A DNA stretch of 64,000 nt from Cepaea nemoralis (taxonomy: Eukaryota > Mollusca > Gastropoda > Stylommatophora > Helicidae), in assembly GCA_014155875.1 (NCBI GenBank), contig JACEFZ010011660.1, forward strand, positions 100,025-164,024, given 5' to 3'. Both the position numbers and the translations under genes were made by a program. Under the pieces are notes generated by a model. The model was not told the DNA's origin. It searched no databases and saw only the letters and a list, made by a program, of their open reading frames with translations. Position 1 is the first letter of the stretch; each line of letters opens with the position of its first letter. Shown one piece after another: positions 36,901 to 51,900 of the stretch.

Positions 36901-39900
36901 GAGCCTGCTTCATCCCGAGCCATGGCCTCCGTCGCCTCCATACGTCTCCGTTGCCGTGTTTCGCCTTCTGCCCCGTTCATGGCACTGCACTCTACTAGGA
37001 AGCCAGTTCTTCGTTTTGGTTCCTTGACCCACCTCTTGGTCTATACAGCTGAGTGCGACTTACGGACGATTACCGCTCTGTTATGGAGGTTCAGATTCAC
37101 CACGCTCGCTCGGAGGAAAGGCTATAGAGTTGACACGAGACGTTGCAAGTTTGTGTTCTTAGTTGAGAGATTGTCAGGTGTTCTGCAGCTACCTGCTTTT
37201 AACCATACTGGTTTCGAGACTCATCCCACTTCAGTTTCTGACAATTCCACAGCCAGCACGAGGCCTTTTCGGCTGCCTCACCCGAGTTCTTGCTTGTCCT
37301 TTAATGCCCAACTGCTTTAGCTTATCATGCAAGGTGTGGGAGACTAGACTTCTGGCACCTACCTGTACAGCGAATAGCCTGACAGTATACCCTTCCAGCA
37401 TGAAACAGGCGACCATGTCATCATGCTACTCTATCTTGTACGTATGCTGCTCCTCAATATTGGACTCGTGTGGGACTGTCAGTTCAATCAGGGTTAGCTG
37501 CTTGGTTGATGAGGAGTGAAGTACGGTGTCAGGTCGCAAGCCAAAATTTTGGATCACCTCAGGGTATTTGCCACGGCCCTTTAGATCCACGGTCAGTTCC
37601 CAGTCATCCACACCATTGAAAATGGTCGGAAGCAACAAGTCGTCAGCTCTGCCTTTGTTGTCTCTGTGTTGTTGCCCAGCTGGGACAAAAGAAATTTCCA
37701 CCGGTCCTCAGCCTGGTCCCTTTGTTTGCCTGCATTCTGGCTACATCCACTATTTCCACCACCTCAGTAAAGACTTTGTTGTGATGCCACATAAATTGGC
37801 CTGGGGTTAGAGCGACTTTGCATGTGGACAATACGTGCTCCTCTGTCTGAACCTTTGTACAGAGAGGACAGGACAGGTCGGTGGCTTTCCCCCACTTGAC
37901 CAAGTTGGCAGCTGATGGCAAGACATTGTAGAGGGATCGGACGACAAAACTTAAGCACAGTGGTGCCATACGCCATATTTCATTCCAGGTAAGAAATCTC
38001 TACACTATCTCTTCCCATGACATCCATTGGCCCTGCTGTGCCTGTTGGGCAGCCACACACTCTTTCGTCATCCTCTCCCTTGTGGATCTCCTTAAGAGCA
38101 AGGTCTCGCCTTAGACCACATTGAATCTCTGTCATGGCACTCGAAGCCCCTTCTGTCTGACTGGGTGTGCCCCATGACCTCCTGGAGTGCTGCCTGGGCA
38201 TCTTCAACCACGCTGATGACTTTCCACTTCCTTCCCGTTCTCAGGGCGGGAACTGAGGTACTGACTGTTTCATCTGGAGACTCGCTCATTATCATCGCGA
38301 GTCTGGCTTTTCCAACTTTGAATTCTTCCATGAGGGACGGGAACGGGAGGACGAGCTTCCTCTGCTTGCAATATAGTGCAACCCTCGTGAGGCATGGTGG
38401 TGCTCCAAGCCACTTTCTAATGTACTTGCTTAATTTCCCCTCCATAGTGCTCACTGTGGTTGTGCCTATATAATATATCAGCAGCGGCCACAGGAGTTTC
38501 AGAATAAGCATTAACTGGAGGCACCAGATTTTGAATTTGCCTATTAGCCTGGTGTTATCGATGGTATGCAGACCATTCGTCAAACTTCTTGCATCTCTAC
38601 CACTGTGTTCCTGTCTGTCAGGGTTAAATCATACACACGACCGAGACTCTTTACCGGTTCCTCTAACACTGTGGGAATTGCTTGTGCGGCAACCATAAAC
38701 AACCTTTCCACCACTCTACCCTTCATGATCGAGTCTTCTCAATTTCTTGGGCTTGAAGCTCATCCTGCACCAGCGAATCAGATCATCCAGTCTATGGAGG
38801 ATGCTGCAGGCATCACTCTCCTTCAGTGTCAGGATTCAGCAGCGGAATGTTCCGTACCTCGCTTAGTTTCGGACCGTGTGCGTAGCCAGATGCCACATCC
38901 AGGATGACCTGCACGGCCATTACAAATAGCACCGGCGAAATCGTACATCCGATGGCAATACCCACCTGCAGGTCGATCCATCTCGTCATGAACGTCTTGG
39001 TCGAGATACGGAGAGAGAAGCCCACGGAGAGAGAAGCCCAAGAAGTACTTCATAAGAATTTCCGTAATGTTCTTGGGCACGTGATAACCCTTGAGTGTAT
39101 GCCACAACATTTGGTGGAGCAGTAACCCATATGCGTTGGCCAGATCCAACCATATCACATGGAGTTCCTCCTTTTCCATCTTCATTCTCTGGATAGCTTC
39201 CCAGATCATGGAGCTGTGTTCGAGACACCTGGGGACACAAGGTATCCCCCCTTTTTGAACTGCTGTGTCTACGTACTTGTTCCTCATCAAGTTCGTAGTG
39301 ATTCGGCTGGCCATGACTGAGAAGAATATTTTCCCCTCAACATTCAGCAGAGAGATCAGCCTGAATTTAGCAATACTGGCAGAGTTTTGCTCTTTGGGAA
39401 TGTAGATTCCGTTGGCTTTCTTCCACTCCGTGCTGACATGCTTGTGAGTCCACGTGGATCTCAGTATCCAGTGTAGTTTATTAAGGACATTCAGGCACCT
39501 CTAGTAAACTGTGTAAGGCTCACTGTTGGGCTCCGGTGCAGACTTTCCATGTGCTTTCTTAATCACCTCGCTCCACATCGGAGTCTTGGCATTGAAATCC
39601 ACAGCTGATTTCTCCTGCCATTTAAGCCCTTCAATCTCTCCGAGTGGAGCGTCCCGTTGGGCATAGGAGTACATCGTCACGAGGTGGTTCTCCAGCTCCT
39701 CTTTGCTGACCTTGATGATGCCGCAGCTGTTTGAACAAGTCCTTCTTTCTCAAGTCCCTCTATTTCTCACTGCAACCAAATTGAATTAGCAAGTGGAGGT
39801 ATACTATCTCTCCGAACTTTAGCAACTTCTCTTCTAAGGACTGGTGTTTTAGTTCTTCCTCTAGAACACGGGAAAACGTTTCATCTAACTGTGCCCACTC

Positions 39901-42900
39901 TGTCTTCTAGGGACTTGTGTTTTAGTTCTTCCTCTAGAACAAGGAAAACATTTCATCTAACTGTTCAATCTCTGCCTTCTTGGTGGCATTGAGGAACTTG
40001 ATTTTCACCCTGAGACTCTCGGAAGGTTGCTCGGGTGCGTCACAGGTGACATCGGCTTGAGTCTTCTCAGCACTGTGGGTTCTCCCTGGCTGAGATCCTC
40101 TTGCGTCTTATGTATATCCCATTCATAGGAGCGCTGCCGTGCCTCCTGTGACGCACTCTCGCACTTCTTTCATCCAGCATGAATTCTCATTCCCCAGAAG
40201 GTGGTGAAGCTTTTACCACAGACGCATGCCCAGCCCAGTCGTTCGACTGAAGTCATGGTCGGTTGGACGGATAAGATCGTCAACCGTTAAGACAGTTTCA
40301 ATTTAAAATGTATATCCAGGGCAATAAAACAAAAAGTTCAGTACAATTATACCATCAACAAAGCTTGTAAATATCTGCCTCAAATACTGGCCTCTTGACC
40401 ATTAAGAGTTAAATGCCATATTTCAGAGTGAAGAAAAACAGCAATGCCAGTTTTACAAATATGTTTTTTTCATACGTAAGAAAGATTATTGAATAAAATG
40501 CACATAATTTAAAAATTGAATTCTCAATGAGTTGGCCAGCAATCGATGATGCAGGTAGCAATTAACTGTCATGGTACTCTAAATTAACTGTGTTAGCTCA
40601 GTTCTGTTTTCTTCCTTCTCATTCCTCAAGGAAGAAGTGTCACACCTTGTTATGTACCTCAAAGACCTGTGCATCCAACTTCAGCATGGTTTTGTGTAGG
40701 GTTTACTTCCACTAGATGCGATTCCATCCAAATTAAAGGGCTCTACCTGAAGGTAAATTTCTCTCCTAACAATATTGCCAGGGCAAAAGACATGTTGCCT
40801 ACTCTTTGCGACTGCCAACTGTCTTTGGATTTTTTAATCTGCAAAACTGCCCAGTCCTACAGCTGGGATTTGAACCTGATAACTTCTGAGTTTGAGAATG
40901 GACACAGTAGTAACATAACAGTCATGCCTCCCCCTGCTCATGTTTTATGTAAAAGATAAATGAAATGTATGGGGTATATCAACAGAAGAGTTAGAAGAAT
41001 TGAAATAGATGAATTAGACATATGTGATAAAATATCCAGCAACAGAGGCAGAGGAAGACAGAAAAATGTAGTGGAAAGCTTTATCAGCTGGGCAGCAAAT
41101 CACAATATAACCAACACCAACTTCATAAACATATCAAATGACAGAAAAGATTAGAGAGTCATGATAGTCAATGTATGCCCCAGATGAGGCAGACACAGAA
41201 GTAAATAGTCAACAATCATTCTGCTATCTTGTAGGGTTTGTCTCATGAGAAAGACTAGCAGAGATAAAGCACAGACAAACTGGCAGGAGGCAGTGGGAAA
41301 CCACTACTGTACATCCCTAGCAAATCATGTTTTTATCACGCACACAATAAGTCTTTACTTTTCATTTTAAAAGTCAGAAATAAATAATTAATGACACTGG
41401 TTTGAATACTTTTGTCTCGCTTATTAAAAACAGAAGCTCTATGAAAAACATAAGCTCACCTGAATATCAACATTTGTAAGCGTAAGTCTGTTCATTTCTT
41501 CACGTAATGTATCTTTCTGCCTACTGTTGCCTGGAAAGGAACACCATTAGCAAATTCAGAGCTCATGTTTCAGCTATAAATATACATATTGCTTCCTATT
41601 TTCCATGGATTTCTATAGGCCAGACCTAAGTAATATACATGAGCAGGATTAGTCTACCCATGTCATTTGCATTCACATTTGTAATTGAACCCTGATAAAT
41701 TACGATATGAAAGTAACTTATTTCTGCATAGCCAGTTCACTCAAGAGAAGTAGATGACCAAATTGCCAGAATACCACTCTCTCATACTAGGAGACAAAGT
41801 ATTTTGTCACCATGACATGAAATAAATTGAGTCTGTACACAGCACGGTGACTGTCAAGATCAGTGACCTTTTCAACATAACCCTTTACAAAAGCAGCTGA
41901 GCTAGCCCAGTGGTTAGGTGTTCAAATCCCTGTAAGGTAGGGATCTTCTTTTCATTGGTCTAAAATAGGTACCAGGAAATGTTCTATGAAGTAAAAGTAT
42001 CCAGCATGATATAGACCCATCACATATCAAGTGCTGTTCAGTCTATAAAAATATGGGGGTAGCACCATATACCTAAAGTATGTAAAAGTGTCCTTTACTT
42101 GCTTACCATACACCCAATGCACCTTAAGGCATGTAAAAGGGTCCTTTACTTGCTTACCACACATCTCAAGGCATGTAAAAGTGTCCTTTACTTGCTTACC
42201 ACACATCTCAAGGCATGTAAAAGTGTCCTTTACTTGCTTACCATACACCCAATGCACCTCAAGGCATGTAGAAGTGTCCTTTACTTGCTTACCACACATC
42301 TTAAGGCATGTAAAAGTGTCGTTTACTTCCTTACCACACATCTCAAGGCGTGTAAAAGTGCCCTTTACTTGCTTACCACACATCTCAAGGCATGTAAAAG
42401 TGTTCTTTACTTGCTTACCACACATCTCAAGGCATGTAAAAGTGTCCTTTACTTGCTTACCACACATCTCAAGGCATGTAAAAGTGTCATTTACTTGCTT
42501 ACCATACACCCAATGCACCTCAAGGTATGTAAAGTGTCCTTTACTTGCTTACCATACACCCAATGCACCTCAAGGCATGTAAAAGTGTCCTTTACTTGCT
42601 TACCACACATCTCAAGGCATGTAAAAGTGTCATTTACTTGCTTACCATACACTCAATGCACCTCAAAGCATACTTTACTTGCTTACCATACACCCAATGC
42701 ACCTCAAGGCATACTTTACTTGCTTACTATACACCAAATGCATCTCAAGGCATGTAAAAGTGTCCTTTACTTGCTTACCACACATCTCAAGGCATGTAAA
42801 AGTGTTGTTTACTTGCTTACCATACACCCAATGCACCTCAAGGCATGTAAAGTGTCCTTTACTTGCTTACCATACACCCATTGCACCTCAAGGCATGTAA

Positions 42901-45900
42901 AAGTGTCCTTTACTTGCTTACCACACATCTCAAGGCATGTAAAAGTGTCATTTACTTGCTTACCATACACTCAATGCACCTCAAGGCATACTTTACTTGC
43001 TTACCATACACCCAATGCACCTCAAGGCATACTTTACTTGCTTACTATACACCAAATGCACCTCAAGGCATGTAAAAGTGTCCTTTACTTGCTTACCATA
43101 CACCCAATGCACCTCAAGGCATGTAAAAGTGTCCTTTACTTGCTTACCATACACCCAATGCACCTCAAGGCATGTAAAAGTGTCCTTTACTTGCTTACCA
43201 TACACCCAATTCACCTCAAGGCATGTAAAAGGGCCCTATAATTTTACTTACTCCTAGTATTGCTGATTATAAAAGCCCGTGAATGTTCCATTTTAGAGAA
43301 AATGTAGGCATTTTATCCCTTTCAGTCACAGCAAACTAAATGTTCACTATTTTTGATGAAATTTATATTTTCCTCATAAGGTTAACAAATTAATTTGTTG
43401 GTGTTGGCACCCTGCAAGTAGAGCAGAAAGTGTTTATGCTAAATAGACTTGGCGTAGCCACACTCCTTGCATACGAGTAAATTATCTTGATGTAGACAAT
43501 GAGCAAGTAAACTTGTGTGTGAATAATAAATGATCTTAGTGTAGGCACAAAGCAAGTAAATCTACATGAGTTTCTGCTAAATGATCTTAGTGTAGACACA
43601 GAGTAAGTAAATCTGCACGAGTTTATACTAAATGATCTTAGTTTAGGCACAGAGCCAGTAGTAAAGTTGCACGAGTTTATACTAAATGATCTTAGTTTAG
43701 GCACAGAGCCAGTAGTAAAGTTGCACGAGTTTATACTAAATGATCTTAGTTTAGGCACAGAGCCAGTAGTAAAGTTGCATGAGTTTATACTAAATGATCT
43801 TATTGTATGTATTGAACAAGTTGCATTTGTGTTTATAAACTAAATGGTCTTAGTGTTGAGTAAAGTTGAGCATGTGTTTATACTAAATGGTCTTGGTGTT
43901 ATGTAAAGTTGCATGTGTGTTTATACTAATTGGTCTTAGTGTTTGTTTCTATGGTAATCTAAAGGTCTGCTTGTCATGATTGTATAAATTAGCAGTACAA
44001 CAATGGCTCTACTTAACTCAGAATCTCTGACACCCATTTACTGAGGTTGCACTGATTCCAGGGCCATAGTGGACATAAAGAAAACCCTGCCACCATGAAC
44101 AAATCCTTGGACAACAGTGTCTATATTTGGGTTCATTAAGGTGCTATGCTAACATGAAAATTATGCAAATGTCTATGCATTTATGCGAATGTAAAATTGC
44201 TATGAATGAAATAAAATGGCTATGAATGATGTTATAAAAACAGTTGTGATGCAACATACGTTTGTATAACCGCAATCTGTATGTAAACCCAGTTTACAAA
44301 ATGGGTATGCATTCTGTTGAGACAGGACAGACAATGGCAGATGAGCTGGAAAATAATTATTGATCTTAGGTACAATATGTACATGTATCTTGTTAAAATA
44401 ACTGTCTTAAACATACCTACTACCCCATACAACAATTCAAGTGATCCTTTTAAATGGTAGTAATGATGTAAGAGAATAATTAAATAACAAAATAGTATTT
44501 ACAGATCTGGGAAGAAACAGAAATATTACCTTCGCCAGTGCTGTCACAATCCATCATAAGACTCTCTCTCTGCAGTTCATGCTCTGACATAACTCTGTGC
44601 AGGGCATATGTAATTGTCAAGCCAACATAACCACGAGTGAGGCCAGCAATGTTCGACAATGACACATCATCTGCCAGGTGTGACTTTTTACACAAGACCT
44701 GCAGAATGCTGAAAAATATGTGCAATTGACATGTCATTTTTAACAGCATTCATTATTCCATTTAATCACCAGTGCTATTTTTTAGAAGGAATGTTATAAT
44801 GTCAGGATTAATTTCAACATATCCTATCTCAATGTGTAATGTCAATGTATCTTATCTCAGTGTCTAATGACAACATATCCTATCTCAATGCTATGCAAAT
44901 CTATTTTTTTTTTCTATGTTACTGTCATCACCTTCCATCAAATCTTTGTATTGCATCAAACATATTTACTGTTGCCAAAGAAACCTCTCAAACCTAATTC
45001 ATGCAGAAGCGAGGTCAAATTAAGAGCTGTGCCGTTTGTTTAAAAAAAAACACCTGCCACTGCTGGAAACTGAACATAAATGCTGCATACGTATACCCTA
45101 AAACAGTGGTTCTCAACCTTTTTTTTTGGCCCATGCACCCCTTCACCACATGTTCAGAATGTCATTCTATCCTTTTGTATTTGCTCCCTATAAATTCCCC
45201 CAGCCCCTACACAGTATATGTAAAAATGGAAGCTAAATTTAATAACACATACTAGAACAGAGTCTAGACGTCTCCATAAAACGTGATAAGCGTGAGCGCT
45301 TGCTCTTAAACTTCCTGTGCACTGATGGTGGGGAAGCGGTTCATTCCATACACGGGTCAGTTGGACCTTACCATTGTCTTCTCATTCAAAAAGCAATGGC
45401 AAACTAGTGAGTGTAAAGTTGCCTAGAAAATTAAAACATGCGTGTTTTCACCTACTTCGTCATAATAAAATAAATTATGTTAGCTCTGTTTTAAGACATT
45501 TTCTATTCTGTATTCATCCTCACACATACAAAGAATAATCATATTTTACTGCCCATGTATCTCCAACTGAAGGCATCCCTTTTAGATGTCACTGTAGAGG
45601 CCACAACTTTTCCTACATGTGTATAACAGAACAGTCATAAAGATTGAATCATCAACATCATCATGTGCCATGCTGATAAGCATGGGCAGTCCTGGTTCAC
45701 CATCCGACACAATCTCCAGTCTTGGGTCAGGTCTATGTTCTTGTCCCAATTATGCCATGTTGCCAAGCCATTTAGGTATTTATTTCTTTGTTCTTTTCCC
45801 GTTAATTTACTGCTAGTGCACTCATTGAAATTTTAAATATCTGGGATACGGGCGCTAGAACACATGTGAGTCATCTGACAAGCATTGGTTCACTGAAACA

Positions 45901-48900
45901 AGACACTGTGTACAAGTCCCCCACACGCAGAAACATTTGTTAGTAAGTTATCTGTACTTTACATTAGCATAGAAAAGTAAACAGAACGAATGAAAACAAT
46001 TACCTTTTTCTTGCACATTTGTTAGGAATCCTCACTGCATGTTCAATGTTGAAACACTTAGTCCTAAAAGTTTTTCTCAATAAATCTGGTCTGTTAGTGG
46101 TACATATCACCAATACAGGTGAGCTCTTACACCTCAGATCTGATTTTTAAAATAGCAATGATTATAATGATATGTTAAGATAATAATGATATGTTAATTC
46201 ATTCCAAAACAAATAACTCATTTATTTATTCATAAATTACTCTTTTCATAATCAACATTTTAATCTTTTTGGATCTTCTTCCCATGACATTTCTTGATCA
46301 CCATTTTGAGTCTGGGCTGATCTGGGAGAACAGGTCAATTTAATAATCTGCCATGATGCAAATTTGAAAGCCACTAAGCCAGCAGGCTAGCATTTTAGCC
46401 AATGCACTACCATGGCTCCCTTGGAAATGACATAGGTATTTTTTCTGTGTTCTCTCACTTTGAACTCAAGCATATTCCATTAACATGATGGTACTTCTAG
46501 CAGTTGCCACTACAGGGGAGTACACTGGACTGATTTTACGTGTGGGTTAGCTTTCCCCTATTACCAGTGTCCCTCGCCATCAGGCAAACCCACTCCAGAT
46601 TCTTATGTGACACATTTATAATCAGTGTATTGTTAAAACAATCTGCATCCCTACACACTGGCATCTACTGAGAGACAGAACATATATGGGCATTTCCTCA
46701 GTGCAATAACATCAATTCTAGTTAATAATTTCACTAACACACCGATCAGTCATGTTTTCTTGCCTGTTAAGTTTAAAACAGGGTTACAAGATTTGAGGAC
46801 CAGCTTCATTATGCCTGGTTTTATCCCATACAGCTTAGTCTGTCCAAGCAGCAGTTACCCACCAGCTAACAGCTTCCCACAGAACACAAACTCTGTAGCT
46901 CCGACATGACCTTCAGGGGCCTCAAAAACAAAAGTGTTACGTTCCCTGTTAAGTATTTGTTTGTACATGGAATGTTAGTCTCTTCTGTAGTTGCTACCAA
47001 TCTTTTCTTTCTTCTTGTATAATCTTCTGCAGAATTTCATTTCTCAAATATCTTTTATTTTATTATTTTTTATTTTATTATTTTTTGCAGAAGAGGAACA
47101 ATTTCCTTTGACACCATGACATCAAATAACGAGCAAATATGAGAACCGAGTTGCATTAGTAAATACATCTAAATGAGATCCCAATGATGTAACAAAATAA
47201 ACATCCTTTTCCAAACTCAGACAAGATTCTACAGACATCAATCAAGTAAATGCCTCACCATGAATACTCTCAGCAAGTTGAATGAAACTCCTATTTTCCA
47301 TGTCTAAAGTTGCTACATTTATCTTGGCAGTCATATATTCAATATTCTCTATTAAGAGAATGCAAGGAGCAAGTTTCTGCAGAAAAGAAAATTGCAAGTG
47401 CTAAAATCATCAAAATAAGAACATATCATTTACTATACACCAGTATTTATCATTAACTCAGGTCAGAGTTGTCTGTGCAAGTAAAGTATAGTATTTAGAT
47501 TTTGTAGTCATAGTTTCTCTACAGGATCTCAACTAAGTACACTTTTAACATTTAGTATTGTCATATCCTGCTGCAATGACACCATAAGTACACAGGAAGA
47601 TCATTTAAGCAGTGATAAATAATTTTTTTTTTTATGTAGCCATTTTGTAGCAGTGTGCTTGCTTGCCACCGTAGTTATATTTTACTCCAGTTTGGCAGGA
47701 AAAGCAACTATATAAATAAATATCATCATCATCAAGTGCCCTGCCAGCTGGAGTAGGCATTCATGGCTCTCCACAGATTTCGGTCTTTGGTTTTCTGGAT
47801 CAACTCTGCTGATGGTTTTCCTCCATGCCACCGTCTCAATCCATCCAGCATCATTTCTCTTGGTCTGCCTCTGCCTCTCTTCCCCTCAATCTTTCCAGTT
47901 GTCACGATGTTCTCCAATGCCTCTCTTCTCATTACATGACAGAAGAAAGATGTTTGTCTCTTTCTTATTGTTGTATATAATGTTCTAGTTTCATTAGCCT
48001 GTTTCAGGCAGTCGTCGTTAGTTACTCTGGCAGTCCAAGAAATTCGCAATATTCGTCTCAGGAACCACATCTCTGTTGCTTCTAATTTCTTCTTAATCTG
48101 TTTATTTACATTCCAAGATTCACTGCCATACAGCAAAACTGGTTCTACATAGCATTTCAGCACTTTCTTTCTTACATTCAGTGATAGTGACTTATTGCAT
48201 AAGATACTCTTCATTTTCTGAAATGTGGCTTTTGCTTGCCCTATTCTGCTCTTAATCTCTGTTGTAAATCTTCCATCTGATGTTATAAATGCCCTAGATA
48301 TCTAAAATTATCCACTTGGTTAAGAATTGTTCCTTCTATTTCTATGTCACATTTTGATGTCACCATTTTCTTTGATATCACCACTGTTACTGTTTTCTTG
48401 ATATTCAAGAAGTCCTTTCTTTGCAGTCTCTGTTACTGCAGTGTCCAACAATTGTTTAGGTCTGTTGATTTATCCGCTACTAAAACTGTGTGATCTGCAT
48501 AGCGTATATTATTTATATTATAACCTCCAGCTAGTATTTCTGGCATCTCTTTGATCTCTCTCATTATTACTTCGCTATATAGGGAGAAGAGATCTGGTGA
48601 CAAGACACACCCCTGCCATACTGGAACATAATGCTTTATCTGTTCGTAACTATCCTCTTTATTTCCAATTTTAATTTCTGCTACTTGGTTCCAGTAAATA
48701 TTCTTTATTATTCTTAAATCTTTCCCATCAATGTTGATATCTTCCAACATTTTAATCAGTTCATCATGTTTTACTTTATCAAAAGCCTTAGCATAATCTA
48801 TGAAGCACAAATACGTCTTTTTGTTTCTCTATTGACCTTTCTATTAGTGTCCGTAATGTATATATTGCCGGCTTCGTGGCTTAGAGGTTACGACTTTTCT

Positions 48901-51900
48901 CCGTAATCTCATATACTCTCGTAGTAGAAGCTTAGTGATATGGTTTATGAGGTTAACTGTACAAAAATCTCATATATAAATAAACAGGCTATACAATTCA
49001 TTTTGTTGGTAAGATTAAACACATTAATTACATGTACCAAATAGAAACCTTTTTGCAGGGGATCACATATTTAAAGTACAAATCACTTTAAATCACTTAT
49101 AGAGAAGTAACTGGCAGTCTGGCTTAGGAAATAGTGAAATGCAGTTTCATAATTCCTCATAATACAGAAGCGAGGGTTCAAAATCAGCTGCAGGCAATTC
49201 AAAGCAGACTGGAGTACCCGGAAACAAGAGATCTGATCGACTAGCTAAGGAAGGAGCAGCAGAACAACATGATGTATCTGTCACATACCACCAAAAGAAA
49301 AGAATAATCAAATCAGTCAGAAAGTCACCAACACCAGCTCAAAACAACTACCACCTTATGGACTGACCAGAACAAATAAATCATTATTCTGTGCCTCAGA
49401 ACAGAAATAAAAATAGATTACGCAACCACTTGTATACAAAATTCATGATTGGTGAATCAGTCATGAGCACATGTGGCTTGGCACTGCAGAAAGCAGATCA
49501 CATACTCCAAGACTGCCCAAAATACAACATATCTAGGCAAACCTTCTGACCTAGAGAAACAACAGTGGAAAGTAAACTCTATGGACCACGGAGTGAACTA
49601 AAAAAAAGATAGTCAAATTAATACAAGAGACAATATTACAGTTATTGATAAATTTCAAGTGAACGAAAGAAGAATCCCAGCAAAGCAATATGCTTCCAAA
49701 TTGCATGCAACTAAAAGATATTACCAATTAAATATATTTTTTTTTCAAACATTCTTATCAATGTCAAAATGGAGTTGAAGGGAAAAGAATCTATTTCATT
49801 GCAAAGGGTTCTATCCAATATGGCTCTGACTTCTTTCTTCAAAGGCCTGCCAACAGCGTCATACAAAATATGAACTCCTTTCCTCCAGATATCCATAACT
49901 CCAACCACCCTCGTGGGTCACTGAAAAAACTGCATTCATTAACTGAATGACAGAGAATGACTCATCCCCTTCAAAGTGAATGGTAGACAACTTGACCACT
50001 TGCCATGGACACCCCTCGTTCCCCTTTCACTGTCAAGAACAGAATCAATTACTCCACAGATTACCAAACTGTATGCAAATCCAATCAGTCATTTCCTAAT
50101 GTCTTTTTCTCTGAAGCTTTACAAATGTATTTTTAAATGCCTTACTGTAGCTTGTTGAAATAAGTCCTGAATATTTGCTTCAGGGTTTCCTCCTGTCAGT
50201 TCAGTAGCTGTAACACTAACCAACGGTAATTGGTACTCCTGTAAAACAAAAGAATCATATCTTCCTTGTAATTCATGCCCAAGTAAACCAAACAAATGTG
50301 TGACACACAAATTTTTAAAGGTTGTATCTTTCAATGGAAGTAACGAAAATATTGACTGAACACCAAAGTGACAATTACTGCACATCTCAATTATTTTACA
50401 AGGGTGGTTAGTGCCTAATTATCACTACCTATCATAAAATTATCCCTGCAACATTTATTCTTGTGGGTTGGGCGACCAAAGAAAATTAAATCTTTCTTAT
50501 AGACAATAAATATTTTATCATCATCAGATTAGTCATTCTAAAATCTGAAGATGCCTTCCAGCATTTTTAACAGTAGATATCACTGTTGCAAATTGTGACA
50601 AGACATGACTAGTTGACAATTTTTGTATATTGTAGGAAAAATGTGTCATTGAATTTAAGAAATCTTTCATTTCATAATTTTTCTGTCAAGCTCACATTTT
50701 TGCTTTCTTCAATAACACCACATCTCAACTGTTTCCTAGAATTACCATTCAAGAAATAACAACAGATACGTTGCAGAAGGTATTTGACAATATGAAGAGA
50801 CATGTACTGTCATGTCTTGAAGCAAGTGGTGGACAAATTAAATACTTCATTGGTTCTTTCCAGCTTTTCCAAAACAGTGTCAAACCACAGCAGTGATTAT
50901 TGTAACTAATTTAATGAATTTTTTAGCACATTTTTTATGACGTCAAATTTGTTCTACATACAAAGTGTAGTGAGACTTTACAAACACCTTGTATATAATT
51001 AATTTTAAAACATAATATTTAACAATTTAAAGCAAATTGCAAAAAGTCAAACCCCAGCTATTGAGTGTGCAAGAAGTGATTTTCCACATCCTTCTGGACC
51101 ATGAAGCAAGAAAGATGTCTCATTGTTTTTCATTTCTTGCCAGAGTTTAATGTTGTCTTGAAAGTTGTATCGTTCTTCAAAATGCTGCGAACAGATTAAA
51201 ACAACATACAGATTAACAGTGTTAGGTCGTTATTAAATATGCTGTTTTTATTTTTTATATAAATAAAAATGAAGTGGTTTAAACAGTAGTAAAGCTGTGA
51301 AAATACAATGAATAAATTTCATCAGAAAACACAGGCAAACAATGCTAAGGAGAACACAACTACATAACTATGTTTAAAGAATGAAGGCACATTTTTCATT
51401 TGAGATATGTTCAAGCCAGTCCTGAAATACATCAGCCAATGACAATATAAAAAGGAAATGATATGAGTCATATGGTAGCGGGAGGAAAGGGGTGGGAAGA
51501 GACAAAAGGGGTAAGAGGAGAACACAAACTAACATCACAGTTTAACATTTAGGTTTTTTTTAATGAATCCTTTGTGTGGGAACTAAAAACTGCTTTTAGA
51601 CACCAGCTTGAAAGTTAGTTAAACAGTTAGTTGCATATCCTTTACACGACGTCACTGTCAATCCCAGAATGTTTTGGCCGTTTGTGATTTCATGGCAATT
51701 TTACGTTCAGTAGTTTGCCATTGCTTTCTGAACGACAGGCACACATACCATTTATAAAATCCAATGTAAAGCGGTCTGCTGCCAACTCTCCCGCAACCGT
51801 GTTTCAAACGCAGTATGCAGGATTATGTATTGTGTCCGTAACTCCTTCGCCACAGAGCTGGCAGCTTGAAGGTGCATGTATAAACTTCAGGACTGGTAGA

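Noticed and set aside
42099..43241. 380-codon open frame
   Set aside because: It is entirely 42/51-bp satellite; it stays open because unit sizes are multiples of three. No start context or non-repeat sequence supports a gene.
46121..46125. Acceptor at 46,126 for the D1 sensor-1 exon
   Set aside because: It would leave the phase mismatched with the Walker B exon; the acceptor before 46,139 restores phase and adds residues that align to the family.
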